Source of the DNA: Caldilineaceae bacterium
Lineage (GTDB): Bacteria; Chloroflexota; Anaerolineae; Caldilineales; Caldilineaceae
Assembly: GCA_022821545.1 (NCBI GenBank)
Contig: JAJEDJ010000006.1
Location: 1 to 51,629, forward strand
Reading direction: 5' to 3'
DNA: 51,629 bases
The position numbers and the translations under genes were made by a program. The notes under the pieces are model-generated. The model did not search any database and had not been told where the DNA came from. It saw nothing but the letters and a program-made list of their open reading frames with translations. Position 1 is the first letter of the stretch, and each line of letters begins with the position of its first letter. Positions 1 through 6,843 of the stretch are shown here, piece by piece.

Positions 1-126
1 GCCATCGTTCGTCGGATGGCCCTCAATCTACTGCGCCATGAGAAATCCGCGAAAGTCGGCATCGCTGCCAAACGCAAACGGGCTGGCTGGAATCCACAAT
101 ATCTTCTCAAGGTGCTGCAAATTTAA
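1..126 (+). CDS. ISAs1 family transposase, 3' end (partial)
   Basis: The window opens inside a reading frame that runs from base 1 to a TAA at 124-126 and encodes 41 residues. The peptide contains RRMALNLLRHEKSAKVGIAAKR, shown here only in part as RMALNLLRHEKS and GIAAKRKRAGW, and ends NPQYLLKVLQI. This matches my knowledge of the C-terminal signature of ISAs1-type DDE transposases (aLNLL...K.GI..KR..AGW...YLLKVL). Only the last part of the gene is in the window, so whether the upstream part is intact cannot be seen. The frame ends about 15-26 bases before a candidate right terminus of the element. Family assignment is from motif memory. Confidence 0.75.
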   Translation, partial: AIVRRMALNLLRHEKSAKVGIAAKRKRAGWNPQYLLKVLQI

Positions 127-128
127 GA

Positions 129-152
129 TGCGATTGCCCTGCGATTGCCCTG
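129..152. repeat. Candidate right end of the ISAs1-type element, with an 11-bp tandem duplication
   Basis: Just after the transposase stop, the 13-mer TGCGATTGCCCTG occurs at 129-141 and again at 140-152, so CGATTGCCCTG is directly duplicated. Read inward, the terminus would be CAGGGCAATCGCA, which resembles ISAs1-type terminal inverted repeats. The left end is outside the window, so the inverted repeat and target duplication cannot be confirmed. Confidence 0.5.
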
Positions 153-154
153 GT

Positions 155-184
155 TTGAGATTTCCTGCACATGTGTGCTATACT
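155..184 (+). promoter_or_regulatory. Putative promoter at the IS boundary
   Basis: TTGAGA (155-160) is separated by 18 bp from TATACT (179-184), and the -10 is preceded by TGC, an extended -10. It lies directly outside the candidate IS terminus and would read toward the restriction endonuclease-like gene, giving a leader of about 190 nt. No gene is seen between 153 and 377. Confidence 0.45.
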
Positions 185-377
185 AAAGCCGGAATGTTTT
201 TGGCAAATACTGAGTGGAACCAGCCTGATTCGCGGATCCAGGCCGTTGCAAGAGACGATGGGAGATTTCCGTCCTAAAATGTCGAACAGCAGACGATGGG
301 CTTGAGGGAGTAGGATGTGGTCTAGTAACCCCTCCACTAACGTATCTTTCTCAACTAGATGTAACAGGTGAATTATT

Positions 378-1295
378 TTGATAGACTCTGTGAGTAATCC
401 GAAACAAATGGTTGCGTACGATAGGTTCGCGATTAGTGGCGGTGGGTACAATTTAGATGATGACGATTACTGCGATTGTGAGGCAAGCGAAGATACTCAT
501 GAAAACCTACTTCAAGACCTCGACAGTTGTGCTTACTGCTCGACTAAATTAATCAAGATTGAGAACAACATCCTCAAAGAAAGTAGCTATCGTGACTATT
601 GCCTTTGGTATTGTCGAAAATGTCGCTTCTGGCAAGCACGCCTCTATACTGATCTTTTAAATCACTGTATGCCACCACCGGTTCATTGGGCGTATGTTTC
701 AAAATTGCGAGAATTTAATGCGGGTTTACCCGACTGCTGTAGCAAGCAGTTGGCAATGCACATACGATGGCATCCACATTTCTTGTATTCCTGCACTCCC
801 AAACGTTTTGAGGAATTCGTTGCGGACGTGTTCCGAGCCAATTACGCGGATGTAGAGGTTTTGCATGTTGGAAGGCCTGGTGATGGCGGGATCGATATAC
901 TACTAATAGATGCAGAAAAAGAGAAATGGCTCATTCAGGTAAAGCGTCGCGGATCTCAACGCAATACCGAAGGAGTCGGCACGATTCGGGATATACTAGG
1001 GGCTATGGTCGTGGAGAATGCACTCAAAGGGATCGTAGTTTCAACAGCAGAGCGATTTTCGCAAGATGCAATACAGGCTGCAAACGCAGCTAAAGCAGGA
1101 CAGTATCGCATGATTGTCCGACTTGTTGATAGGGGCATATTTGACAAGATGCTAGACCCAATCTTGCCAGATCGTCCGTGGTTAATCCCCATCATGCAAC
1201 TTGACGCAGAAATAGCTAGACACCTTGCGCATCGTATTCAGAGCGACTATCAACTTGATCTGTTTACGACGCCTCAATCCTTTCAGTTGATATGA
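378..1295 (+). CDS. Restriction endonuclease-like protein (Mrr-type catalytic domain) with N-terminal zinc ribbon
   Basis: 305-residue protein. Residues about 140-250 carry an Mrr_cat/PD-(D/E)XK signature: a helix FEEFVADVF (144-152), then GDGGID (168-173) and IQVKRR (186-191). The likely catalytic set is D173 with Q187-x-K189, the QxK variant usual in Mrr-like type IV restriction enzymes that cut modified DNA. N-terminal cysteine pairs C51/C54 and C79/C82 suggest a zinc ribbon for DNA or protein binding. The start is TTG at 378, with AGGTG at 365-369 as ribosome binding site; no better start exists upstream. A+T-rich compared with genes after 4 kb and next to an IS end, so probably acquired. 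It could be a solitary restriction enzyme or part of a defence island with the ATPase and nuclease-like genes downstream. Catalytic fold is well supported; substrate is not known. Confidence 0.75.
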   Translation: MIDSVSNPKQMVAYDRFAISGGGYNLDDDDYCDCEASEDTHENLLQDLDSCAYCSTKLIKIENNILKESSYRDYCLWYCRKCRFWQARLYTDLLNHCMPPPVHWAYVSKLREFNAGLPDCCSKQLAMHIRWHPHFLYSCTPKRFEEFVADVFRANYADVEVLHVGRPGDGGIDILLIDAEKEKWLIQVKRRGSQRNTEGVGTIRDILGAMVVENALKGIVVSTAERFSQDAIQAANAAKAGQYRMIVRLVDRGIFDKMLDPILPDRPWLIPIMQLDAEIARHLAHRIQSDYQLDLFTTPQSFQLI

Positions 1296-1331
1296 GCTAA
1301 AGAAATGCCACGTCTGCCGGAGCATGGATAA

Positions 1332-1472
1332 CAGATATTCATCCACTTTGTCGAAACGGACGAGCCGCTGCCGGACTGCTGCCGCTTCTTGTTGTTTGAA
1401 GTTAAGCCCGAAGTTGGACTCTTCTGGAATGGCAAGACCAACGAAATCCACAACATCCAAAACATCGTGTAG
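1332..1472 (+). pseudogene. Possible C-terminal remnant of a pyridoxamine-phosphate-oxidase-fold or similar protein
   Basis: An open frame without a start codon, closed upstream by TAA at 1329-1331 and ending with TAG at 1470-1472, encodes 46 residues including FLLFEVKPEVGLFWNG. The pattern 'hydrophobic strand, V-x-P-E, x-x-x-W' resembles the C-terminal strand of PPOX-fold general stress proteins, but the match is weak. With no start and no upstream continuation, it reads as the tail of a gene lost during insertion of the neighbouring island. Confidence 0.25.
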
Positions 1473-1568
1473 ACGTTTCAATCTAACAAAAGGGTGGATA
1501 AACGGTGGCCGAAAAGCTTGGGGAGGCACGGTCTCAAATGCCTATGTTCTATAGAGAGGAGCGGCACT

Positions 1569-1652
1569 GTGAACTACAAGTTTCTCACCCCGGCATTGGA
1601 CCGACTGGAGGGGCTACAGGTCCGAAGAATTCGACTCTTAAAGCCAGAGTGA
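1569..1652 (+). pseudogene. Short fragment resembling the start of a ParE/RelE-type toxin
   Basis: GTG at 1569 follows a good ribosome binding site (GAGGAG at 1556-1561) and opens a 27-residue frame beginning NYKFLTPALDRLEGL. Toxins of the ParE/RelE superfamily often start with this kind of strand followed by an A-L-D-E-L-type helix. The frame stops at 1650-1652, far too early for a functional toxin, so if the resemblance is real this is a decayed remnant. Very short, low certainty. Confidence 0.2.
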
Positions 1653-1872
1653 GACCTTCGGCTTGCAAAGCACTGATTCAGCAAAAGGGAAGCGCAAGGG
1701 CTGGGCAACCCTATCTTTAAGAGCGAGTGGCCGCATATCCGTACAATGAAGTGCTACGAACAGGAATTGACCAACGTTGCCTACGATTACACAAGGCGCA
1801 GGCGAAAGGTCTTGGCCAGAGTCGGGGACATCTTCGGAAGTGCGACGAAATGACGATAGCGGAGGTGGTGGT

Positions 1873-3273
1873 GTGGCTATAAGGGTTAGCTTGAAAAACC
1901 TTGGGATTCTAAGGCAGGCAGATTTTTCGTTAGGAGATCTGACCATCATCTGTGGCAAAAACAATACCGGCAAGACCTATGCAACCTATGCCTTATTCGG
2001 TTACTTGTGGAGTTGGAAAAGCTTCCTGCGCGTCAATATTTCCAGTCAAACAACTGAAGCCTTGTTTAAGGACGGCGTAACGCGAATCGATATTACATCC
2101 TTTGTCAGGAATTCCGGCAATATCTTGAAGCGGGGTTCCCAGGACTACACGGAGCAATTGCCAAGGATATTCGCGTCAAGAGCGAACCACTTTGAGAACA
2201 CGGTCTTTCAAGTAGATGTTGGGACAGTACCAGCGGCGGCAGTGGTTGGAGAAATACTTCAGCGTACAATTCGCTTCGGCGAAGATGACATTCTCTCTCT
2301 TTCCAAGGCCGAAGGCGAAAAGGAACTGGTGATATCGCTGTTGTTGGGTGAAGGAAGCCCAGGACCTCCGGCTCACATAGTCCAGGAAATGCTATCTGAT
2401 CACATTTTAGAACTGCTCTTTGAAAGAATTTTTCCCCATCCATTTATCGCCAGCGCTGAGCGCACTGGCGCGGCGATTTTTCGCAAGGAACTGAATTTCG
2501 CTCGCAACCGACTCCTCGAAGAAATGAGTCGGACAGACAGAAATATTGACCCATTGGAACTATTGTTCAAGTCCTACCAGGATTACCCACTGCCGGTCAA
2601 AGTTAATGTCGATTTTATACGGAGACTTGAAGACGTTGCTAAGGAAGACAGCTTCATTGCAAAAGATCATCCCCGCATATTGAATGACTTCGCCGACATC
2701 ATTGGAGGCGAATATATCGCAGGGAGTGACGATACGATCTACTTTAGACCTGCCCGCCAACGACTTAAGTTGACAATGGACGAGAGTTCCAGCGCGGCGC
2801 GTTCCCTGTTGGACATTGGCTTCTTTCTACGCCATGTCGCAGCCCCTGGTCAAATATTGATGGTAGATGAGCCCGAATTAAACCTACACCCAGAGAATCA
2901 GCGTCGTATTGCCAGACTTTTAGCTCGCTTGGTGAATGTGGGGGTAAAAGTTTTCATAACCACCCACAGCGACTACATCATAAGAGAGCTTAACACGCTC
3001 ATCATGTTAAACCGCGATAAGCCCCATCTGAAGAGAATCGCCCGTGCCAACGGCTATCAAGAGGACGATCTGATATCGTCAAATCAGGTTAGAGTGTACA
3101 TGGCCCAAGAAGACCTTATGCCGCTGGAAAAAGGTCAGATGAGACGAAGAAGAGGCCATACCCTTGTTCCGGCCGAAATTGATCCACAGCTTGGGATTGA
3201 AGCCAGCAGCTTCGACAAAACAATCGACCAAATGAATAACATTCTTGAAGAAATTGTGTGGGGGGCGGAGTAG
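1873..3273 (+). CDS. AAA/OLD-type ATPase (ABC-like fold), putative defence ATPase
   Basis: 466-residue ATPase. The N-terminus has strands typical of SMC/RecF/OLD-like ATPases followed by a Walker A GKNNTGKT (about residues 28-35). The C-terminal half has a SSSAARSLLD signature-like helix, Walker B ILMVDEPELNLHP (D332, E333) and an H-loop TTHSDY (H365). The 200-residue centre is unrecognised, and no TOPRIM nuclease domain is visible, unlike OLD or GajA. The start is taken as GTG 1873 because GGAGG lies 7 bp upstream at 1861-1865; an in-frame ATG at 1777 would add 32 low-complexity residues. The small nuclease-like gene starts 5 bp after the stop, so the two are almost certainly co-translated. 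ATPase plus small effector is the layout of Septu, PARIS and retron-associated systems; membership of any of these is inference. Confidence 0.8.
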   Translation: MAIRVSLKNLGILRQADFSLGDLTIICGKNNTGKTYATYALFGYLWSWKSFLRVNISSQTTEALFKDGVTRIDITSFVRNSGNILKRGSQDYTEQLPRIFASRANHFENTVFQVDVGTVPAAAVVGEILQRTIRFGEDDILSLSKAEGEKELVISLLLGEGSPGPPAHIVQEMLSDHILELLFERIFPHPFIASAERTGAAIFRKELNFARNRLLEEMSRTDRNIDPLELLFKSYQDYPLPVKVNVDFIRRLEDVAKEDSFIAKDHPRILNDFADIIGGEYIAGSDDTIYFRPARQRLKLTMDESSSAARSLLDIGFFLRHVAAPGQILMVDEPELNLHPENQRRIARLLARLVNVGVKVFITTHSDYIIRELNTLIMLNRDKPHLKRIARANGYQEDDLISSNQVRVYMAQEDLMPLEKGQMRRRRGHTLVPAEIDPQLGIEASSFDKTIDQMNNILEEIVWGAE

Positions 3274-3278
3274 GGTCT

Positions 3279-3872
3279 GTGAATGAGATTGCAATGTTGA
3301 GGAAAATGCTTGTATCCACTGCCCAGATTCCGTTGCACCCTAGTCCGGGCAGACCCTCTGTCAAACTAACAGATAAACAGGCCAAAACAACTGTAGAAAT
3401 CAAAGGTGTACCTCATGACTCAGTCGTTATCAGAGCAGAGGACTTTGAAAATCCTCTTACTATCTTCAATGGTTCGAAAGGGGAGCGCAAAAGGGCTGAC
3501 TTTGTAATTGTTGCTATTGACGGGATAAGAAAGTGGATCATTTGTATTGAAACACAAGCAGGGAACTCCAAAACGCGGACCCATGTTGAGCAGCAATTGA
3601 AGGGTGCGGTCTGCTTCATGAGTTACTGTAAATGTATAGGAAAAATGTTCTGGCAATCGAAAGTATTTCTTGATGACTACCAGTACCGGCATGTAAGTAT
3701 TGTTGACATCTCCTCAGCCAGAGAGATCAAGAAAACACGTCACTATCCCTTCTATATTCAGTCCCAAGGGGGACTGCACAACAAGCCTGCAGGTTTTTTG
3801 AAAATATACCGGAGTGATTCTCTTTATTTCAGCAAGCTAATTTCAGAGCATCTTTCCGTTTCTCCAAGTTAA
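3279..3872 (+). CDS. Small nuclease-like partner of the ATPase (candidate effector), unrecognised family
   Basis: 197 residues, not a family I can name. The centre carries RADFVIVAIDG (D74) followed by a hydrophobic strand ending CIETQAG (E91, Q93), then HVEQQLKGA (H102, Q105, Q106). D-(16)-E-x-Q in alternating strands followed by a Q-rich helix resembles a PD-(D/E)XK nuclease core in which the usual lysine is replaced by glutamine. The start is GTG 3279, with GGAG at 3267-3270 overlapping the ATPase stop; ATG 3294 is an alternative. It lies 5 bp downstream of the ATPase gene, which suggests a stoichiometric complex. A role as the toxic or DNA-cutting effector of an anti-phage system is an inference from context and motif only. 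Confidence 0.65.
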   Translation: MNEIAMLRKMLVSTAQIPLHPSPGRPSVKLTDKQAKTTVEIKGVPHDSVVIRAEDFENPLTIFNGSKGERKRADFVIVAIDGIRKWIICIETQAGNSKTRTHVEQQLKGAVCFMSYCKCIGKMFWQSKVFLDDYQYRHVSIVDISSAREIKKTRHYPFYIQSQGGLHNKPAGFLKIYRSDSLYFSKLISEHLSVSPS

Positions 3873-4159
3873 CTTCTGCACCGTCCCGTACACGAATCTT
3901 GACCAGACTATCCGACCATTTTCGCCTACCGAGCCCCGATATAGAACCGCAAAGGGATACTGCCGCCTGTGCCTGCATCAATCGCGCCAAGATGTCGATA
4001 ATGTCGTACCAAGGCTCCTTCTGATTGTGTCTGAGTGGCCATGAGAACGCCCAGCCCCAACCCCACCCCGTCACGACTTAGCACTAGCCCGTCCATTTCG
4101 CGCCCAAAGACCGTACCGCACTAACTAACCCCTGTCACCTGCCCTACTGGAGCCCCACC
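3873..4159. other. Boundary interval between the A+T-rich island and high-GC chromosome
   Basis: 287 bp with no supported gene. A minus-strand frame (3829-4074) overlaps the end of the upstream gene and contains the peptide EPWYDIIDILARLMQAQAA, which looks protein-like and could be a remnant of a lost gene, but has no convincing start. Composition shifts from A+T-rich to G+C-rich across this interval. No terminator hairpin was found. Confidence 0.4.
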
Positions 4160-5296
4160 ATGAAAATCACCGACATCAAACTCCACACGCTCCAACACCC
4201 AACCCTCACCCAGAGCCGCCACCGCCTCATACAGGTGCCCGGCCTGCGTCGCATCCAGTACACGCATGCCGGCCTGCCCACCGACACGCCCATGCAATCG
4301 CACATCCTGGAAGTGGAAACCGACGAAGGCGTCACCGGCCGCATCGCCCCCACCTCCATCAACAAGTATCAGCTCGATATCCTCAAAACCCACGCCATCG
4401 GCGAAAGTCCCTTCGCCCGCGAACGGCTCTTCCAGATGCTGCACAAGGGCACGCGCTGGGTCTACCAGGAGCCCGGCTGGTTCGGCGAATTCGACAACTG
4501 CCTCTGGGACATCTTCGGCAAGACCGCCGGCCTGCCCGTCTATGATCTCATCGGCTGCGTGCGCGACCGTCTGCCCGTCTACCTCACCGCCGGCGACATG
4601 GATCTCCAGGGCTACCTCGACCACATCGACGGCGGCCGCGCCTTCGGCGTCAACGCCTACAAACTGCACACCTACAAGGGCGGCAGGGCCGACATCCCCC
4701 TCCTCACCGACGTTCGCAAAGCCGTCGGCGACGACTACGACCTGCTCAACGATCCCGTCTGCTCATACAACCTGCGCGAAGCCATCGAAGTGGGCACGGC
4801 AATGGAGGAGCTCGACTACATCTGGCTCGAAGAGCCGATGCACGAGCAGAAGATGAACCAGTACCAGGAGCTCTGCAGCACGCTCACCATCCCCATCATG
4901 GCCACCGAGCGCCTCATGCACGACATGGACCTCACCGCCCAGTGGCTGATCCAGGGCGCCACCGACCGCCTGCGCGCCCGCGCCACCTTCGGCCTCACCC
5001 AGGTCCTGAAACTGGCCCACTTCGCCGAACTGCACGGCGCCAACGTGGAGATGAACGGCCCCGGCGGCCTCTACGGCCTCGTACACGCCCATGCCGGCTG
5101 CTGCATCGACAACACCGACTTCTATGAGCTTCTCGGCCCGGCCAACCCCCAGCGGCTGCGCTCCGAAGGCGAAGAGTGGGGTCTCCTCAACGCGCCCCTT
5201 ATCGAAGACGGCCACATCGCGCCGCCCGACGGCCCCGGCTGGGGCGCAGTCTGGGACGAAGATCGCATCCGCGCGCTCACCATCGCCACTGACTGA
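4160..5296 (+). CDS. Enolase-superfamily (mandelate racemase/muconate lactonizing enzyme-like) protein, copy 1
   Basis: 378 residues, the normal length for the superfamily: an alpha+beta capping domain followed by a (beta/alpha)7-beta barrel. Metal ligands are visible as D198 (LLNDPV), E224 (WLEEPM) and E250 (IMATER). The usual K-x-K base position on strand 2 reads K168-L-H170, and the region after strand 7, where mandelate racemase has its catalytic His, reads VEMNGPGG (N299, G303). Such enzymes abstract an alpha proton from a carboxylate and dehydrate or epimerise sugar acids; the substrate cannot be told. The start ATG 4160 has weak upstream GGAG (4148-4151). It is followed 14 bp later by a paralogue of identical length, so the two are probably one transcription unit. 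Confidence 0.85.
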   Translation: MKITDIKLHTLQHPTLTQSRHRLIQVPGLRRIQYTHAGLPTDTPMQSHILEVETDEGVTGRIAPTSINKYQLDILKTHAIGESPFARERLFQMLHKGTRWVYQEPGWFGEFDNCLWDIFGKTAGLPVYDLIGCVRDRLPVYLTAGDMDLQGYLDHIDGGRAFGVNAYKLHTYKGGRADIPLLTDVRKAVGDDYDLLNDPVCSYNLREAIEVGTAMEELDYIWLEEPMHEQKMNQYQELCSTLTIPIMATERLMHDMDLTAQWLIQGATDRLRARATFGLTQVLKLAHFAELHGANVEMNGPGGLYGLVHAHAGCCIDNTDFYELLGPANPQRLRSEGEEWGLLNAPLIEDGHIAPPDGPGWGAVWDEDRIRALTIATD

Positions 5297-5310
5297 AAAC
5301 TGCCCTTCCC

Positions 5311-6447
5311 ATGAAAATCACCGCCATCAAGCTCCACACGCTCGCACATCCAACTCTCACCCAGGCCGGTTACCGGCTGAAACAGACGTCCGGCCTGCGC
5401 CGCATTCAGTACACACATATCCCCCTGTCCACCACCACCCCCATGCAGATGCAGATCCTCGACGTGGAAACCGACGAGGGCATCACCGGCCGCATCGCCC
5501 CCGCCTCCATCACAAAACACCAGCTCGACATCCTCAAGATCCACGCCGTCGGCGAAAGCCCCTTCGCCCGCGAACGGCTCTTTCAGATGCTGCACAAGGG
5601 CACGCGCTGGGTCTACCAGGAGCCCGGCTGGTTCGGCGACTTCGACAACTGCCTCTGGGACATCGCCGCCAAAGCCGCCGGCCTGCCCGTCTACGCCCTC
5701 ATCGGCCGCGTGCGCGACCGCCTGCCCGTCTATCTCACCGACCACGAGCTGACCCCGCAGGGCTATCTCGATCACATCGAGCGCGGCCGCGCCTTCGGCG
5801 TCAACGCCTACAAGCTGCACACCTACAGGGGCGGCAAGGCCGATATCCCCCTGCTCACCGAGATACGCGAATCCGTGGGCGGCGACTACGACCTGCTCAA
5901 CGATCCCGTCTGCTCATACAACCTGCGCGAAGCGATCGAGGTGGGCACGGCGATGGAGGCGTTGGACTACGTCTGGCTCGAAGAGCCGATGCACGAACAG
6001 AAGATGAATCTCTACCAGGAGCTGTGCCGCACGCTCACCATCCCCATCATGGCCACCGAGCGGCTCTGCCACGACATGGACCTCTCCGCCCAGTGGCTGA
6101 TCCAGGGCGCCACCGACCGGCTGCGCGCACGGACAGGCCATGGCCTCACCCTGGCGCTCAAGCTGGCCCACTTTGCCGAACTGCACGGCGCCAACGTCGA
6201 GCTACACGGTCCCGGCCATCTCTACGGGATCGGGCACGCCAACGCCGGCTGCTGCATCGACAACACCGACTTTTTCGAACTCTTCGGCGCATCCGGTCCC
6301 CGCGACCTGCGCGCCGAAGGCGAGGAGTGGGGTCTCCTCAACGCGCCCCTGATCGAAGACGGCTGCATCGCGCCGCCCGGCGGCCCCGGTTGGGGCGCAG
6401 TCTGGGACGAAGATCGCGTTGGCTCACTGACCGTGGCTACCGACTGA
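5311..6447 (+). CDS. Enolase-superfamily (mandelate racemase/muconate lactonizing enzyme-like) protein, copy 2
   Basis: 378 residues, aligning end to end with copy 1 without gaps and about 80% identical by eye (73 differences counted). Metal ligands D198, E224 and E250 and the K168-L-H170 pair are the same. The key difference is at the end of strand 7: copy 2 has VELHGPGH (H299, H303) where copy 1 has N299 and G303, so only copy 2 has a histidine at the position expected for a catalytic base. Differences are otherwise concentrated in the capping domain (residues 14-50, which shape specificity) and at 143-149. A recent tandem duplication followed by divergence of function is likely. It could form a mixed oligomer with copy 1, since these enzymes are commonly octamers. 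Confidence 0.87.
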   Translation: MKITAIKLHTLAHPTLTQAGYRLKQTSGLRRIQYTHIPLSTTTPMQMQILDVETDEGITGRIAPASITKHQLDILKIHAVGESPFARERLFQMLHKGTRWVYQEPGWFGDFDNCLWDIAAKAAGLPVYALIGRVRDRLPVYLTDHELTPQGYLDHIERGRAFGVNAYKLHTYRGGKADIPLLTEIRESVGGDYDLLNDPVCSYNLREAIEVGTAMEALDYVWLEEPMHEQKMNLYQELCRTLTIPIMATERLCHDMDLSAQWLIQGATDRLRARTGHGLTLALKLAHFAELHGANVELHGPGHLYGIGHANAGCCIDNTDFFELFGASGPRDLRAEGEEWGLLNAPLIEDGCIAPPGGPGWGAVWDEDRVGSLTVATD

Positions 6448-6496
6448 CGAACACGCGTCTTGAGGTTCAGCGCAGCCGAAACGGACCAGGCAGTTA

Positions 6497-6505
6497 TGCT
6501 ATAAT
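6497..6505 (+). promoter_or_regulatory. Extended -10 promoter element
   Basis: TG-C-TATAAT (6497-6505) is a perfect extended -10. No good -35 is seen at the matching distance, which extended -10 promoters tolerate. It lies 32 bp before the small gene at 6537 and would drive it and the truncated nucleotidyltransferase. Confidence 0.5.
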
Positions 6506-6536
6506 TGCGGTGAAACAACGGCAAGGTAAGGGGTGA

Positions 6537-6755
6537 ATGGATTCAAATATGCGCAAAGACTTCATTGAAAACTTTGGCAAGTTGGAAGAGTTGGACCGTT
6601 CATTTGATCTGCGTTTCTGGCAGGCGCAAACGCCTCAGGCGCGCCTCGACGCCACATGGGGACTAATCGTACACTACGCCAAAGTAAAAGGTCTTGATGT
6701 TCGCCAACTCCGACTTCAACGATCTGTTGAGAATTTTCAACGCCAGAAGCGTTAA
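6537..6755 (+). CDS. Small protein commonly paired with a nucleotidyltransferase (hypothetical)
   Basis: 72 residues, mostly helical and charged, with FDLRFWQAQ (24-32) and LRLQRSVENFQRQ near the C-terminus. I recall small proteins of this type encoded just upstream of MNT-like/DUF6036 nucleotidyltransferases in cyanobacteria and Chloroflexota, and a nucleotidyltransferase start indeed overlaps its 3' end here by 59 bp. This would make it half of a two-gene, possibly toxin-antitoxin-like, module whose other half is broken. The start is ATG 6537 with AAGGGG at 6528-6533; ATG 6549 is an alternative. Function is not known. Confidence 0.6.
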   Translation: MDSNMRKDFIENFGKLEELDRSFDLRFWQAQTPQARLDATWGLIVHYAKVKGLDVRQLRLQRSVENFQRQKR

Positions 6756-6843
6756 GTATCTGGTCATCGGTGGCTATGCAGTAATCCAGTACACCGAACC
6801 TCGTTTTACGCAGGAAGGCACAGGAGCCTCCACTGTATCTCCG
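6697..6843 (+). pseudogene. Truncated MNT/DUF6036-like nucleotidyltransferase
   Basis: From ATG 6697 the frame encodes FNDLLRIFNARSVKYLVIGG followed by YAVIQYTEPRFTQ, which is the beginning of a minimal-nucleotidyltransferase-like domain (helix, then the GG(Y) motif that precedes the catalytic D-x-D). Homologues continue with K-D-L-D-x-W; here the similarity stops at about 6816, just before the catalytic aspartates, and the frame drifts into the antisense of the oxidoreductase gene that ends at 6844. The catalytic part is therefore lost and the gene is dead. The end coordinate is approximate. Confidence 0.7.

Larger units (their letters stand above)
1296..1872. other. Gene-poor interval with decayed coding fragments
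   Basis: 577 bp without an intact gene. Two short pieces look like gene debris (annotated separately at 1332-1472 and 1569-1652). The remainder shows no RNA gene, terminator or clear promoter that I can support. The last bases (GGAGG at 1861-1865) form the ribosome binding site of the ATPase gene. Confidence 0.6.

Noticed and set aside
3829..4074. 81-codon minus-strand frame
   Set aside because: Part of it looks protein-like, but it overlaps the nuclease-like gene, has no ribosome binding site and no family match; noted as a possible remnant only.
5091..6536. A 481-codon plus-strand frame rich in R, P and H
   Set aside because: Out-of-frame reading of the two enolase-superfamily genes.
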